NCBI GenBank assembly: GCA_045542075.1
Contig: JAZQKI010000042.1
Span: forward strand, 1 to 64,000
Direction: 5' to 3'
DNA length: 64,000 bases
DNA from: SVTX01 sp045542075
GTDB lineage: Bacteria > Bacillota > Clostridia > Oscillospirales > CAG-272
Shown here: positions 39,447 through 48,857 of the stretch, one piece after another
How positions within the stretch are numbered: the stretch's first letter is position 1
How the letters are laid out: each line of letters begins with the position of its first letter
The notes under the pieces: model-generated
Told to the model about the DNA's origin: nothing
Seen by the model: the letters and a program-made list of their open reading frames with translations, nothing else
Database searches by the model: none
Program-made: the position numbers and the translations under genes

Positions 39447-41810
39447 TCAAAGACATTCAACAGCAAGCTCGCCATCGCGGACAAATATCTTTGCCACGCT
39501 TACAGTCTTATCATAGTCGGATATTATCAGCTCAGAAAGCTTATCCTCTATATGCTTCTGAATATATCTTCTCATATTTCTTGCGCCGTACTTCTGAGAA
39601 TAGGATTTCTCCGCGATATACGCCGCCGCTTCATCGGTATATTCAAGCTTTATTCCCTTATCGACCAGAAGCTCCGACAGCTGACCAAGCATAATCCTTG
39701 CTATCTTTGTGAAATCTGCTTTTGTCAGACTGTTAAACGTGATTATCTCGTCAACACGGTTGATAAATTCGGGGCGTAGGAAGGTAGAAAGCGCCTTTTC
39801 GGTCTTTTCGGCACTTCCCTTTGCCTCGTCGGGCAAAAATCCTACGACTCCCGCAGCCTTGTCAGAGCCCGCGTTTGTCGTCATAACGATCACGGTGTTC
39901 TCAAAATTCACCGTACGGCCGTGAGCGTCTGAAATTCGTCCGTCGTCAAGTATCTGCAACAGAATGTTGAGAACGTCGGGGTGAGCCTTCTCTATCTCAT
40001 CGAAAAGCACGACGGAATAAGGCTTACGTCTTATTTTCTCGGTGAGCTGTCCCGCATCGTCATATCCGAGATATCCGGGAGGAGAGCCGATAATGCGGGA
40101 CACGGCATGCTTCTCCATAAACTCGGACATGTCAAGTCTTATAAGGTTTTCGGGTGAGTCAAACAGGTCTGCCGCGAGCGTCTTTACAAGCTCGGTCTTT
40201 CCCACTCCCGTAGGTCCTGCGAAAATAAAGGATACCGGCTTACGCTTGTAGGATATACCCGCTCTGTTTCTCTTTACGGCTCTCGCCACAGCCTCGACCG
40301 CGTGGTCCTGTCCTACAACGTGAGACTTGAGTCTCTCTGCGAGCATATCTATTCTCTTATATTCGTTTTCGGTAATGCTGGTTGCGGGAACACCCGTCCA
40401 GATCTCAATGACCTTAGCAAGATTTTCCTCGGAAAGCAGAATTTTTTCGCACTCAGCCTCAAGTTCCTTGAGACGGTTGGAGAGCTTTATCTCCTCAGAC
40501 TGTATTTTTGCTATTGTCTCATACTTCTTCTGGCTCTGCTTATCATCGTTTGTTATCTCGTTTTCGACAAGCTCTCTCTCCTGCTTGAGTCTGAGAAGTC
40601 TGTCGTGTATATCAAGAGACTCGTTTATTGACGAGCAGGACAATGAAAGCTGCGCCGCTGCCTCGTCAAGCAGGTCTATCGCCTTATCGGGAAGATATCT
40701 GTCCGTGATGTATCTCTCGGAGAGTATTACCGCGCGGCGAAGAATGCCCTCGGGTATGTGTATTCTGTGGAACTGCTCGTAATAATGGCTTATGCCCTTA
40801 AGCATCTCGACTGCCTCAGAAATAGAGGGCTCGTTTACGGTTATAGGCTGGAATCTACGCTCAAGAGCAGAGTCCTTCTCTATATATTTACGGTATTCAG
40901 TAAGAGTAGTCGCGCCGATCACCCTTACCTCGCCGCGTGAGAGTGCGGGCTTTAAGATATTTGCCGCGTTTACGCTTCCCTCTCCTCCGCCCGTGCCGAC
41001 GATGTTATGAAGCTCATCGATAACGAGAATGGCGTTTCCGTGATCCTTGACCTCAGAAAGAAGTCCGAGGATCCTGGACTCGAACTGTCCGCGGAACTGT
41101 GTGCCTGCGACAAGCGCGGTGAGATCGACAAGGAAAATCTCCTTATCCTTCAAAAGATAAGGCACGTTACCCTCGGCTATTCTTATTGCAAGTCCCTCGG
41201 CAATAGCCGTTTTACCAACACCAGGCTCACCTATAAGGCAGGGGTTGTTCTTTTGTCTGCGGCAGAGTATCTGTATAACTCTGTCAGTCTCATTTTGTCT
41301 GCCGACTATTCTGTCGAGCTTGCCGCGCCTTGCGTACTCGGTGAGATTTCGACAGTATGACGTTAAAAATTTATACTGCTTCTTTGGAGGCGTGTTCTTA
41401 TCCGCCTTGCCTCTTTGTCTTCTGGGAATATCCGCGTTTGGCTGTGCGGGAAGATTTCCGTTGCTTTGCGCGGGCAGATTTCCGCCCATCATTTCAGACA
41501 GACCGCTATCACGGAAGAGCTTTTGAAAATCTATTGCGGGCGCGGTAGCGTCTCCATTTTCATCGTATCCGTCGGAATCCTCGTCAAAATCCGCGTTTTC
41601 AAGCACCTCGCCAAGCTCGTTTTCAAGATTTTCGATCTGCTCGGGAGAAATACCCATCTTTTTATAGATATCCCCCATCATATTTTCAACGGGAAGTCCA
41701 AGCTCCTTGGCGCAAGGAGTACAAAGTCCTTCGGACTTTTTTTCACCCATTTCAACCTTTGTCACGAAAATTACTGCCATTCTCTTATGGCATCTGGAAC
41801 ATTTAATCAT
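39447..41810 (-). CDS. clpE: ClpE-like AAA+ unfoldase with an N-terminal zinc finger
   Basis: 787 residues. Instead of the ClpN repeat domain there is a C4 zinc finger (C4, C7, C30, C33), as in ClpE, then an acidic linker with the repeated block NLPAQ(S/P)N. D1 has Walker A GEPGVGKTAI. A middle coiled region (about 410-460) precedes D2 with Walker A GPTGVGKTEL. The loop AAGVVGFLPDE carries VGF, matching the ClpP-binding tripeptide, so it should deliver unfolded substrates to ClpP. It lies between cvpA and the pseudo-pump in one operon. No CtsR or McsA/B is present. It could equally be named ClpC-like; the zinc finger decides for ClpE. Confidence 0.9.
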   Translation of the reverse strand: MIKCSRCHKRMAVIFVTKVEMGEKKSEGLCTPCAKELGLPVENMMGDIYKKMGISPEQIENLENELGEVLENADFDEDSDGYDENGDATAPAIDFQKLFRDSGLSEMMGGNLPAQSNGNLPAQPNADIPRRQRGKADKNTPPKKQYKFLTSYCRNLTEYARRGKLDRIVGRQNETDRVIQILCRRQKNNPCLIGEPGVGKTAIAEGLAIRIAEGNVPYLLKDKEIFLVDLTALVAGTQFRGQFESRILGLLSEVKDHGNAILVIDELHNIVGTGGGEGSVNAANILKPALSRGEVRVIGATTLTEYRKYIEKDSALERRFQPITVNEPSISEAVEMLKGISHYYEQFHRIHIPEGILRRAVILSERYITDRYLPDKAIDLLDEAAAQLSLSCSSINESLDIHDRLLRLKQERELVENEITNDDKQSQKKYETIAKIQSEEIKLSNRLKELEAECEKILLSEENLAKVIEIWTGVPATSITENEYKRIDMLAERLKSHVVGQDHAVEAVARAVKRNRAGISYKRKPVSFIFAGPTGVGKTELVKTLAADLFDSPENLIRLDMSEFMEKHAVSRIIGSPPGYLGYDDAGQLTEKIRRKPYSVVLFDEIEKAHPDVLNILLQILDDGRISDAHGRTVNFENTVIVMTTNAGSDKAAGVVGFLPDEAKGSAEKTEKALSTFLRPEFINRVDEIITFNSLTKADFTKIARIMLGQLSELLVDKGIKLEYTDEAAAYIAEKSYSQKYGARNMRRYIQKHIEDKLSELIISDYDKTVSVAKIFVRDGELAVECL

Positions 41811-41823
41811 AATCTTATCTCTT

Positions 41824-42309
41824 TCACATTAAAACATCTTTTATAAATCCAAAAATGTTGCTTTCATTTATAAATTTGAATACGTGCGAATTATTGTAGA
41901 CCTCAATATAGGCCTGGTTATTTGAGATCCAGGTCATAGCCGACAGTAAACTGTTCAGCATTACTGCGATAAGCGAGACCGTAAGCACGCCAAGTGCCGC
42001 TCCTATAAGAATCCCAAGCAGCTTATCTATTTTGCTGACAAGCGGTATCCTGATCTGCCTGAATATATACATCAGGACCGTTGCCCCGACAAATGTCACG
42101 GCAAACACAGAAATATATCCAAGCACTCGGGAGAAAAAGCCTCCGTTACCGAATGCATCTCCAATGGCAGGACCCAACGCGAGTGCCGACAAAAAAGACA
42201 AAATTATCCTCGCAAAACCAAGCACTACTCCCGTGAGTCCGCGCCGCCAACCCAAAAAGATTTGGAGAGCCAAAACCAAAATCAGAATAACGTCAATAAT
42301 TCCACTCAT
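41824..42309 (-). CDS. CvpA-family membrane protein
   Basis: 161 residues, four predicted membrane helices and the family pattern G-W-R-R-G near the start (IFLGWRRGLTGVVLG). Bacterial CvpA proteins are linked to colicin V production, biofilm and envelope stress, with no proven transport activity. I chose the ATG at 42307-42309, eight bases after GGAG; an alternative GTG at 42318 would overlap the preceding stop. It directly follows the DUF5711-like gene. Confidence 0.85.
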   Translation of the reverse strand: MSGIIDVILILVLALQIFLGWRRGLTGVVLGFARIILSFLSALALGPAIGDAFGNGGFFSRVLGYISVFAVTFVGATVLMYIFRQIRIPLVSKIDKLLGILIGAALGVLTVSLIAVMLNSLLSAMTWISNNQAYIEVYNNSHVFKFINESNIFGFIKDVLM

Positions 42310-42314
42310 ATTAC

Positions 42315-43658
42315 TCACTCCATATCAAAATAAATTCCACGTGAGTCTGTACAAAGAAGAACCTTATCTTTACTGCACACAAGAAGCTCTCCAAACGTGT
42401 CGGTGCTCTCCTTGAAGGCAGTTATTTTCGTTTTACTGTTAAATTTACAAATTCCGTTGTTTGTAAGCAGAAATACGTAGCTGCCGTACATTTCCATGTC
42501 CGTAAAGCTTCCGCTTATCTGCCCGCAATATACCTGTCTGCCGTTTTTGTTGAGAACCGCGAGAGTATTCTGACCGTTTATAAGGTCGTCCTCAAACAAA
42601 AGCGACACTCCGCCCTGCGTGTGGGATATGTATGCAAGCCTTGAGTCTGGATACATATATTCCCCTTTAAGCTTTCCACGGAGATTATACACGCAGACTC
42701 TATCGCTGTAAAATACCGCGATACGGTTATCGGAAATAAATCCGCAGGTGTACGGCGAGAGATTTCCAACGTCTATTTGCGCGTGTATTTTTTTCTTATT
42801 TTTCTTAAGGACCGTGAGTGTTGACGTCATTTCGCCGTGATCAGCTGACGAGGATATCACCGCTGTGTATTTGCCGTTTTGCGACATCTCTGCCGCTATA
42901 ACGTACTCGTTGGTCGCATAGGCACTTATTCGGTTGCATTCATCATCATAAATATGAGTGACCGAATTATAGTCCTGTGTTTTTTCAACAATAACAAAGC
43001 CGCCGTCCTCGGACATAGACGCATAGGCTATCGTACCGTCAAGCGTTACGGTTTCTATTTTTTTGAAGGAATTATATACGGCAAATCTGCTTCCGCCAAG
43101 GTCATACACGATAACGTATTTATTTGACGAGATTATGGCGGGATTTGCAAATATATCGCCCGAGGTGAGAGTCACTCTGCCTGTGGCGTTGAATATCTTT
43201 ACCTCGCTTCCCGACGCTGCTACAAGTCCGTTTTTATAAAGCGCAAAATCGTCGTTTGTTGATGCCTTGGTATAATTCAGAATATGGGACGAGGATTCGG
43301 AATAGGAGTTCATATGCCATATATCCATGGCTGAGTAATACAGGTTATTGATATCCAACCGACCCGCGCTGAAGATAACTCCCAAAAGTATGGTCAGTAT
43401 CAATATAATGATCAATATTTTTTTGAAAATGTTGAGCTTGATCGCAAAGTCGGCATATCCCGTATCACTTCCGCATCGCGCCTTGACGTAGGCTGCCTCC
43501 CTGGATACTATTTTTTTTACGGGAGTCAGTTTTCTAAGCCTTTCAAAGTGAAATATTGCCTTGCCAAGAAGGCTTACGTCGCTCTCTGACTCTTGCTTTT
43601 GTACTTTTGCTTTACTTTTTTTGAGAGCTTCGCGCTCATCTCTTTTCATAAAAGGCAT
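42315..43658 (-). CDS. DUF5711-like membrane-anchored beta-propeller protein
   Basis: 447 residues. A basic cytoplasmic N terminus (about 1-72) leads to one membrane helix (ILIIILILTILLGVIFSAG). A large extracytoplasmic domain of repeating strands follows (ALYKNGLVAASGSEVKIFNATG and similar units), which should fold as a beta-propeller. No catalytic residues are visible. The start is more likely the ATG at 43658 than the one at 43664, because GGGAGG would be too close to the latter. It sits between truA and cvpA. Family name from overall pattern, moderately sure. Confidence 0.7.
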   Translation of the reverse strand: MPFMKRDEREALKKSKAKVQKQESESDVSLLGKAIFHFERLRKLTPVKKIVSREAAYVKARCGSDTGYADFAIKLNIFKKILIIILILTILLGVIFSAGRLDINNLYYSAMDIWHMNSYSESSSHILNYTKASTNDDFALYKNGLVAASGSEVKIFNATGRVTLTSGDIFANPAIISSNKYVIVYDLGGSRFAVYNSFKKIETVTLDGTIAYASMSEDGGFVIVEKTQDYNSVTHIYDDECNRISAYATNEYVIAAEMSQNGKYTAVISSSADHGEMTSTLTVLKKNKKKIHAQIDVGNLSPYTCGFISDNRIAVFYSDRVCVYNLRGKLKGEYMYPDSRLAYISHTQGGVSLLFEDDLINGQNTLAVLNKNGRQVYCGQISGSFTDMEMYGSYVFLLTNNGICKFNSKTKITAFKESTDTFGELLVCSKDKVLLCTDSRGIYFDME

Positions 43659-43691
43659 AGCCATACCTCCCTTCTCAAAAATAATACAGAT

Positions 43692-44450
43692 TTAATACTG
43701 TACCCTGTTCAAATACAAGCCGTGTGCGGGGGCGGTCATTCCCGCGCGGCTTCTGTCACATGAGCTGATTATATCGGATATCTCCTCGGGGGATATTTTA
43801 TCCTCTGCGACCGAGATAAGAGTTCCTGTGAGTATCCTCACCATATTGTAGAGAAATCCGTCTGCCGCAACGCTGAAAATAATAATATCGCCCTTACGCT
43901 CGACACTTGCGTAATGAATATTGCGCACTGTACTTTCCACATTTGAGCCCTGAGCCATAAATGCGGAAAAATCATGCTCACCGATCAGCATTTGCGCTGC
44001 CTTGTTCATATTGTCAAGCGCGGAGTCTGATATATATCTCGGATAATGCAGACTTCTGCCCTCCTCAAAGGGCTCGCGCTCGCGTCTGTTGTATATGCGG
44101 TAGATATATTCCTTGTATTTAACGTCATATCTTGGGTGAAAATCACTCTCACGCCATTCTGCTCTCCACACCGAAATGTCGGGCGGAAGATGTGCGTTAA
44201 TAGCGCTTGGAATCTTTTCTGTGCCGATATGAGTATCAAGCGTGTCCTCGCCCTTTTTGGTGACTGTGGCACAGAACATATTTGCGTGAACTCCGCTGTC
44301 TGTTCGGCTGCATCCCGTAATATCGCAATCATAACCGAATAGCTCTTTTGCGGCACGGCAAAGCTCACCCTGTACCGTGCGGCGCCCGGGCTGCACCTGA
44401 TAGCCGCAAAAGTCACTGCCAAGATAGGACAAATAAAGAAGTAATTTCAT
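43692..44450 (-). CDS. truA: tRNA pseudouridine synthase TruA
   Basis: 252 residues. It converts U38-U40 of tRNA anticodon arms to pseudouridine. The catalytic Asp is in CSRTDSGVHA, and the family's RxYxY segment appears as YKEYIYRIYNRRER. The C-terminal FLYNMVRILTGTL is conserved. Starts 12 bases after ecfT, as in many Firmicutes, where truA follows the ecf genes. Confidence 0.96.
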   Translation of the reverse strand: MKLLLYLSYLGSDFCGYQVQPGRRTVQGELCRAAKELFGYDCDITGCSRTDSGVHANMFCATVTKKGEDTLDTHIGTEKIPSAINAHLPPDISVWRAEWRESDFHPRYDVKYKEYIYRIYNRREREPFEEGRSLHYPRYISDSALDNMNKAAQMLIGEHDFSAFMAQGSNVESTVRNIHYASVERKGDIIIFSVAADGFLYNMVRILTGTLISVAEDKISPEEISDIISSCDRSRAGMTAPAHGLYLNRVQY

Positions 44451-44462
44451 ATAGATCCTTTA

Positions 44463-45287
44463 TCAATTCATAGTATATCCAATGGAAATAATATTTATTA
44501 CCACGATGCCGCCAATGAAGATGATCATTGTAGCAAGAGCAATAAAATCTCTGTACGAGAGCTTGAGGACCGTCATTCTTGTTCTTCCCTCGCCACCGCG
44601 ATAGCAACGGCAGGTCATGGCTGTCGCAAGGTCTCCCGCACGTCTGAAAGCGGAGACAAACAGAGGTATTATAATGGGGATGAGCGCTTTTATACGCTTC
44701 ATAAGCGGACCATTGGAAAAGTCCGTGCCTCTCGCCTTCTGCGCAGCCATTATCTTTTCTGTTTCCTCAACTATCGTGGGGATAAAGCGCAATGCTATGG
44801 TCATCATCATAGCAAACTCATGAACAGGCACATGGAGCACCTTTAAGGGTGAGAAAAGCCTTTCAATAGCGTCCGTGAGCTGTATGGGCGTGGTCGTGTA
44901 CGTCAGGAAAATGCTTGCGCCGATGATCATTGCAAGTATTCTTATAATGATAAACGCCGCGCTGTAAAGCCCGCTCTCATATATGGAGATAAATTTCCAC
45001 GAGAACAAAAGCTCATGCTCCTCTCCCTTTGTTAAAAATATGTTGATTATAGCCGTAAAAATAATGATAAACGCTATTGCCTTTACAGACTTGAGAATTA
45101 TTCTCATAGGTATTTTGCTGAGCAGGATCAATGTGATCGTTGATGCAAAAAGCAAGCCGAAGGCTATGACGTTCTTGCAGAGAAATCCCGCTACGATATA
45201 TGCTATCGCCAGAATAAATTTCATTCTGGGGTCAAGGCGATGCAAAACTGATCCTGACGGATAATACTGACCTAAAGCTACGTTCAT
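44463..45287 (-). CDS. ecfT: Energy-coupling factor transporter transmembrane protein EcfT
   Basis: 274 residues, about five helices and the two cytoplasmic coupling helices. The first coupling motif is AAQKARGTD. The second reads TCRCYRGGEGRT, a mild variant of the Ala-Arg-Gly consensus. It transmits ATP hydrolysis by EcfA1-A2 to exchangeable vitamin-binding S components. The start overlaps ecfA2 by four bases, with GGAGGTGA upstream. The S components are elsewhere. Confidence 0.95.
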   Translation of the reverse strand: MNVALGQYYPSGSVLHRLDPRMKFILAIAYIVAGFLCKNVIAFGLLFASTITLILLSKIPMRIILKSVKAIAFIIIFTAIINIFLTKGEEHELLFSWKFISIYESGLYSAAFIIIRILAMIIGASIFLTYTTTPIQLTDAIERLFSPLKVLHVPVHEFAMMMTIALRFIPTIVEETEKIMAAQKARGTDFSNGPLMKRIKALIPIIIPLFVSAFRRAGDLATAMTCRCYRGGEGRTRMTVLKLSYRDFIALATMIIFIGGIVVINIISIGYTMN

Positions 45288-46144
45288 TTTGCGTCACCTC
45301 CAAATATACTGAGAAGTGCGCTCTCCGCCGCCTCAACGGTGTATATATTACGACCAAGGCTTACTCCGAGGGCTTCAAGCTCAAGCACAAGCTCGGTTAT
45401 CTGTGGAATATTGAGTCCCATTTTCTGAAGCTCCTCGCCTCTTGAAAATATCTCGTCCTTTGAGCCGCACATTGCGACCTCGCCCTGATTCATTACAATA
45501 AGCTCATCGCAGTATTTAGCCATATCCTCCATACTGTGACTTACAATAATCACAGAGGCTTTATTCTCTTTTGCGTATCTGCGTATTCCGTCAAAAATGG
45601 CATTTCTTCCCGCTGGATCAAGACCCGCGGCGGGTTCGTCAAGCACAAGCACCTCGGGACTCATAGCCATAACTCCCGCTATAGCCGCGCGGCGCTTTTG
45701 TCCGCCCGACAGATCAAAGGGAGATTTATCAAGCATAGACAACTCAAGACCCACAAAGTCTGCCGCAAGCATTACGCGACGCTTTATTTCCGAGTCATCA
45801 AGCCCCATATTCTTCGGGCCGTATGATATATCCTTAAATACGGTATCCTCGAAAAGCTGATATTCGGGATACTGCATTACAAGTCCGACCTTAAATCTTA
45901 CTTTACCTATTTCCTTGGGGTTTTCCCATATATCCTTGCCGTCAAGCAAAATTCTGCCCTCTGTTGGTCTTACAAGTCCGTTGAACATCTGAACAAGCGT
46001 TGATTTTCCCGAGCCTGTGTGACCTATGATTCCCGTTATGCAATTCTCTTTTATCTCAGTATTTACGCTCTTGAGCGCCTTTACCTCAAAAGGAGTTTTC
46101 GGGCTATAAACGTAAGATACATTTTCAATTGTAAGCTTTGGCAT
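45284..46144 (-). CDS. ecfA2: Energy-coupling factor ATPase EcfA2
   Basis: 286 residues, ABC ATPase. Walker A GHTGSGKST, signature LSGGQKRRAAIAG, Walker B VLVLDEPAAGLD, and the EcfA-type Q-loop. It pairs with EcfA1 as a heterodimer under EcfT. Starts 21 bases after ecfA1, with GGAGGTAA. Confidence 0.95.
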   Translation of the reverse strand: MPKLTIENVSYVYSPKTPFEVKALKSVNTEIKENCITGIIGHTGSGKSTLVQMFNGLVRPTEGRILLDGKDIWENPKEIGKVRFKVGLVMQYPEYQLFEDTVFKDISYGPKNMGLDDSEIKRRVMLAADFVGLELSMLDKSPFDLSGGQKRRAAIAGVMAMSPEVLVLDEPAAGLDPAGRNAIFDGIRRYAKENKASVIIVSHSMEDMAKYCDELIVMNQGEVAMCGSKDEIFSRGEELQKMGLNIPQITELVLELEALGVSLGRNIYTVEAAESALLSIFGGDAK

Positions 46145-46165
46145 TTATGCCGTTACCTCCTTGTG

Positions 46166-47035
46166 TCAGCTTTTTACTCCGAGCGCGTCGGCTAAAGCCT
46201 TGGCGCAATTTTGGGGGGTGTTTGACGTTCCCTTTATTTTTATTCCCTTTTTCTTAAGTCGCTCTGTCAGATCAATGCACTGCGGCAAATCAAGTCCTGC
46301 GGCGCGGAGTATCTCGGACTGAGCAAATACCTCTCCGGGTGTACCCTGAAGTATGACCGAGCCGTTGTTGAATACGATTATTCTGTCTGCTCTTGCCGCC
46401 TCGTCCATATAGTGAGTTATATTGACGGTGGTGATATTCATTTCTCTGTTGAGCTTTTCAATGGTTGAGATAACCTCGCGCCTGCCTATCGGATCAAGCA
46501 TTGCGGTTGACTCGTCAAATATCATACACTCGGGCATCATTGCGATAATTCCCGCTATTGCGACTCTCTGCTTTTGTCCGCCCGAAAGTCTGTGAGGCTC
46601 ATGGCGGGCAAATTTTGTCATGCCCACGGTTGCGAGAGCATCATCAACACGGCGTCGTATCTCCTCTCTGGGCAGACCAAGATTTTCAGGGCCGAAGGCT
46701 ACGTCCTCCTCCACTATCGTGGCTACGAGCTGATTGTCGGGATTCTGGAATACCATTCCCACTCTCTTGCGTATCTCGTAGGTCTCGTCCTCGGTCATAT
46801 CCTCGCTCAGAATATTCTTGCCGTCGATAAGTATGCTGCCGTCAAGATAATCATAATCGTCTATGACCATTGTAAGAAGCTTTGCAAACGTAGACTTTCC
46901 CGAGCCGTTATGACCGAGAATTGCAACGTATTCACCCTTCTGGATCTCAAATGAGAGATTATTCAGGGCGCGGACAGGCGTGCCTTCGTTTTCACTGTAT
47001 GCATAGCTTAAATTTTTAACCTCTATAAAAGCCAT
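46166..47035 (-). CDS. ecfA1: Energy-coupling factor ATPase EcfA1
   Basis: 289 residues. Walker A GHNGSGKST, signature LSGGQKQRVAIAG, Walker B CMIFDESTAMLDP with the Glu replaced by Ser after FDE, as in EcfA1 proteins, and VNITHYMDEA as the H-loop. The C-terminal extension after about 240 is the EcfA dimerisation region. First of ecfA1-ecfA2-ecfT, inside the longer ruvC operon. Confidence 0.95.
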   Translation of the reverse strand: MAFIEVKNLSYAYSENEGTPVRALNNLSFEIQKGEYVAILGHNGSGKSTFAKLLTMVIDDYDYLDGSILIDGKNILSEDMTEDETYEIRKRVGMVFQNPDNQLVATIVEEDVAFGPENLGLPREEIRRRVDDALATVGMTKFARHEPHRLSGGQKQRVAIAGIIAMMPECMIFDESTAMLDPIGRREVISTIEKLNREMNITTVNITHYMDEAARADRIIVFNNGSVILQGTPGEVFAQSEILRAAGLDLPQCIDLTERLKKKGIKIKGTSNTPQNCAKALADALGVKS

Positions 47036-47059
47036 TTTTCTCTCCGATAATAAACTTTA

Positions 47060-47938
47060 TTATTTTTTGAACCAACGCGAGCTTGCGCCGCACGGCAGGT
47101 ATGCTCCCGTTTGTGTTACACGAAGTCCAAGCTCTCCCGATTCTATCTTTCCTCCGTAAACGCTTCTTACCTTGAGCTCAAGAATATAGCTCATAGTCAA
47201 GGGGGAGAGTCCTGTAGTGTAAGAATTTACAAGGAAGAACAGCGGGTCGTCCGAGAGAAGCTGAGCGGCAAGCGTTATAAACTCGTCAATGCTATCCTCA
47301 AGCTTCCAGATCTCGCCCGACGGGCCTCTGCCGTAGGACGGAGGGTCCATAATTATGCCGTCGTATTTGTTGCCACGTCTTATCTCGCGCTCAACAAATT
47401 TTTTGCAGTCATCTACGATATAGCGGATGGGTGCGCTCTCAAGCCCCGAGAGAGATGCGTTTTCTTTTGCCATAGCGACCATTCCCTTGGACGCGTCAAC
47501 GTGTACCACCTGCGCACCCGCCTCAGCCGCCGCCATAGTAGCTCCGCCCGTATAAGCAAAGAGATTGAGAACCTTTATCTGTCTATTTGGCTCCTTTGCC
47601 TTTGCGCGCTTTATTATATCGGAAAACCAATCCCAGTTAGCTGCCTGCTCGGGGAAAAGTCCCGTATGCTTAAAGCCCATAGGCTTCAACGCAAATCCGA
47701 GATTTTTGTAAGATATATTCCAGGACTCGGGTGTTTTCTGCTTTACCCAGCCGCCGCCACCGTTGTTTGAACGGCGGTATATTCCGTCGGCATTCTTCCA
47801 TGCGGGATGTCTTGCCGCGTTTTTCCATATTATCTGCGGGTCGGGACGGATGAGTATGTATTTACCCCACCTCTCGAGGCGCTCTCCGTCGGAGGCGTCA
47901 AGCAATTCGTAATCTATCCAATTTTCACTGCACCACAT
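47060..47938 (-). CDS. Class I SAM-dependent methyltransferase (RlmI-like, no PUA domain)
   Basis: 292 residues. N-terminal region WIDYELLDASDGERLERWG and RPDPQIIW typical of the PF10672-like group, then SAM motif VLNLFAYTGGATMAAA and IMDPPSYGRGPSGE as motif IV. The DPPSY motif points to a cytosine- or guanine-modifying RNA methylase of the RlmI type, but the PUA RNA-binding domain is absent. Starts 12 bases after ruvC. Target unknown. Confidence 0.83.
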   Translation of the reverse strand: MWCSENWIDYELLDASDGERLERWGKYILIRPDPQIIWKNAARHPAWKNADGIYRRSNNGGGGWVKQKTPESWNISYKNLGFALKPMGFKHTGLFPEQAANWDWFSDIIKRAKAKEPNRQIKVLNLFAYTGGATMAAAEAGAQVVHVDASKGMVAMAKENASLSGLESAPIRYIVDDCKKFVEREIRRGNKYDGIIMDPPSYGRGPSGEIWKLEDSIDEFITLAAQLLSDDPLFFLVNSYTTGLSPLTMSYILELKVRSVYGGKIESGELGLRVTQTGAYLPCGASSRWFKK

Positions 47939-47950
47939 ATATTTTCTCCA

Positions 47951-48451
47951 TTATTTCTTGTTATAGTATTGTGACAGCCGAGAGCATCCCGAATGGGCGT
48001 GGCAGACGGCTATGGCGAGAGCGTCGGCGGTATCGTCGGGTTTTGGGGGCGCGGGCAGCCCTAAAAGGCTTGTTACCATTACTATTACCTGTTTTTTCTC
48101 GGCGCGTCCGTATCCAACGACTGCCTGCTTTACCTGCAAAGGCGTATATTCCGCGATGGTAAGCCCCGCAAGCTTTGCGGAAAGCAGTATAACTCCTCTT
48201 GCCTCTGCGACAAGTATTGCCGTTGTAGTATTTGTGTTAAAGAACAGCTCCTCAACGGCTATCTGGTCGGGCTTGTACTTATTGATGATCTCGTTCATAC
48301 CGCGATAAACCATCAAAAGCCGTTCCGCAGGCTCAAGTCCCGCAGGGGTGTTTATTGACCCATATCCCAGTACCTTGAATTTTGAGCCGTTATATTCAAT
48401 TACTCCCCAACCCACTATTGCGTATCCGGGATCAATTCCGAGAATTATCAT
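47951..48451 (-). CDS. ruvC: Holliday-junction resolvase RuvC
   Basis: 166 residues. RNase H fold with catalytic acids in GIDPG (D7 region), EELFF (second Glu) and the C-terminal D/D pair of DDTADALAIAVCHAH. It cuts Holliday junctions opened by RuvAB. I use the ATG at 48449-48451; an in-frame TTG precedes it. It heads an eleven-gene operon, whereas ruvA and ruvB lie on the opposite strand at 51958-53652, split off by DUF951 and YfhO. Confidence 0.95.
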   Translation of the reverse strand: MIILGIDPGYAIVGWGVIEYNGSKFKVLGYGSINTPAGLEPAERLLMVYRGMNEIINKYKPDQIAVEELFFNTNTTTAILVAEARGVILLSAKLAGLTIAEYTPLQVKQAVVGYGRAEKKQVIVMVTSLLGLPAPPKPDDTADALAIAVCHAHSGCSRLSQYYNKK

Positions 48452-48505
48452 CAAATTTCCTTTCCGAGCATTTTTTGCAATACTGCCCCATTTTCAATTC
48501 TCTAT

Positions 48506-48534
48506 ATTATAACACACTATTTTGATAATGTCAA
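48506..48534 (-). promoter_or_regulatory. Promoter of the ruvC operon
   Basis: On the minus strand, perfect TTGACA (48534-48529), 17 bp, TATAAT (48511-48506). It is divergent from the DUF951 promoter 53 bp away. Confidence 0.92.
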
Positions 48535-48586
48535 ATATATTTTTAATTATATTTGTTAATTAAAGAAAAATTTATCTTGAAAACCG

Positions 48587-48615
48587 TTTACAATCCCGAA
48601 ATTTTGTGGTATAAT
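48587..48615 (+). promoter_or_regulatory. Promoter of DUF951-yfhO-ruvAB
   Basis: TTTACA (48587-48592), 17 bp, TATAAT (48610-48615). Confidence 0.82.
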
Positions 48616-48651
48616 TTAGAATGTTGAAATATTGCTTACAGAGGGATAATT

Positions 48652-48837
48652 ATGAAGATACTCAAGCTTGACGTCGGAGACGTCATCGAACTGAAAAAGG
48701 AGCATCCCTGCGGATGCAGGCTTTTTAAGATATTGCGTGTCGGCAGCGAGGTCCGTATTATTTGTCAGAATTGCGGACACGATATGACTCTCGGCCGTGA
48801 AAAGCTCGAAAAAGCAATAAAGAAAATCAATCCTTAA
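48652..48837 (+). CDS. DUF951-family protein
   Basis: 61 residues. A small Zn-ribbon-like protein: HPCGCR and CQNCGH give four cysteines, in an SH3-like strand framework (VGDVIELKKEHPCG, VRIICQNCGHDMTLGRE). Widespread in Firmicutes, often near replication or translation genes; function unknown. First gene of the unit, 20 bases before the YfhO-like gene. Confidence 0.9.
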   Translation: MKILKLDVGDVIELKKEHPCGCRLFKILRVGSEVRIICQNCGHDMTLGREKLEKAIKKINP

Positions 48838-48857
48838 AAACAAGAGAAGGAAAACCG

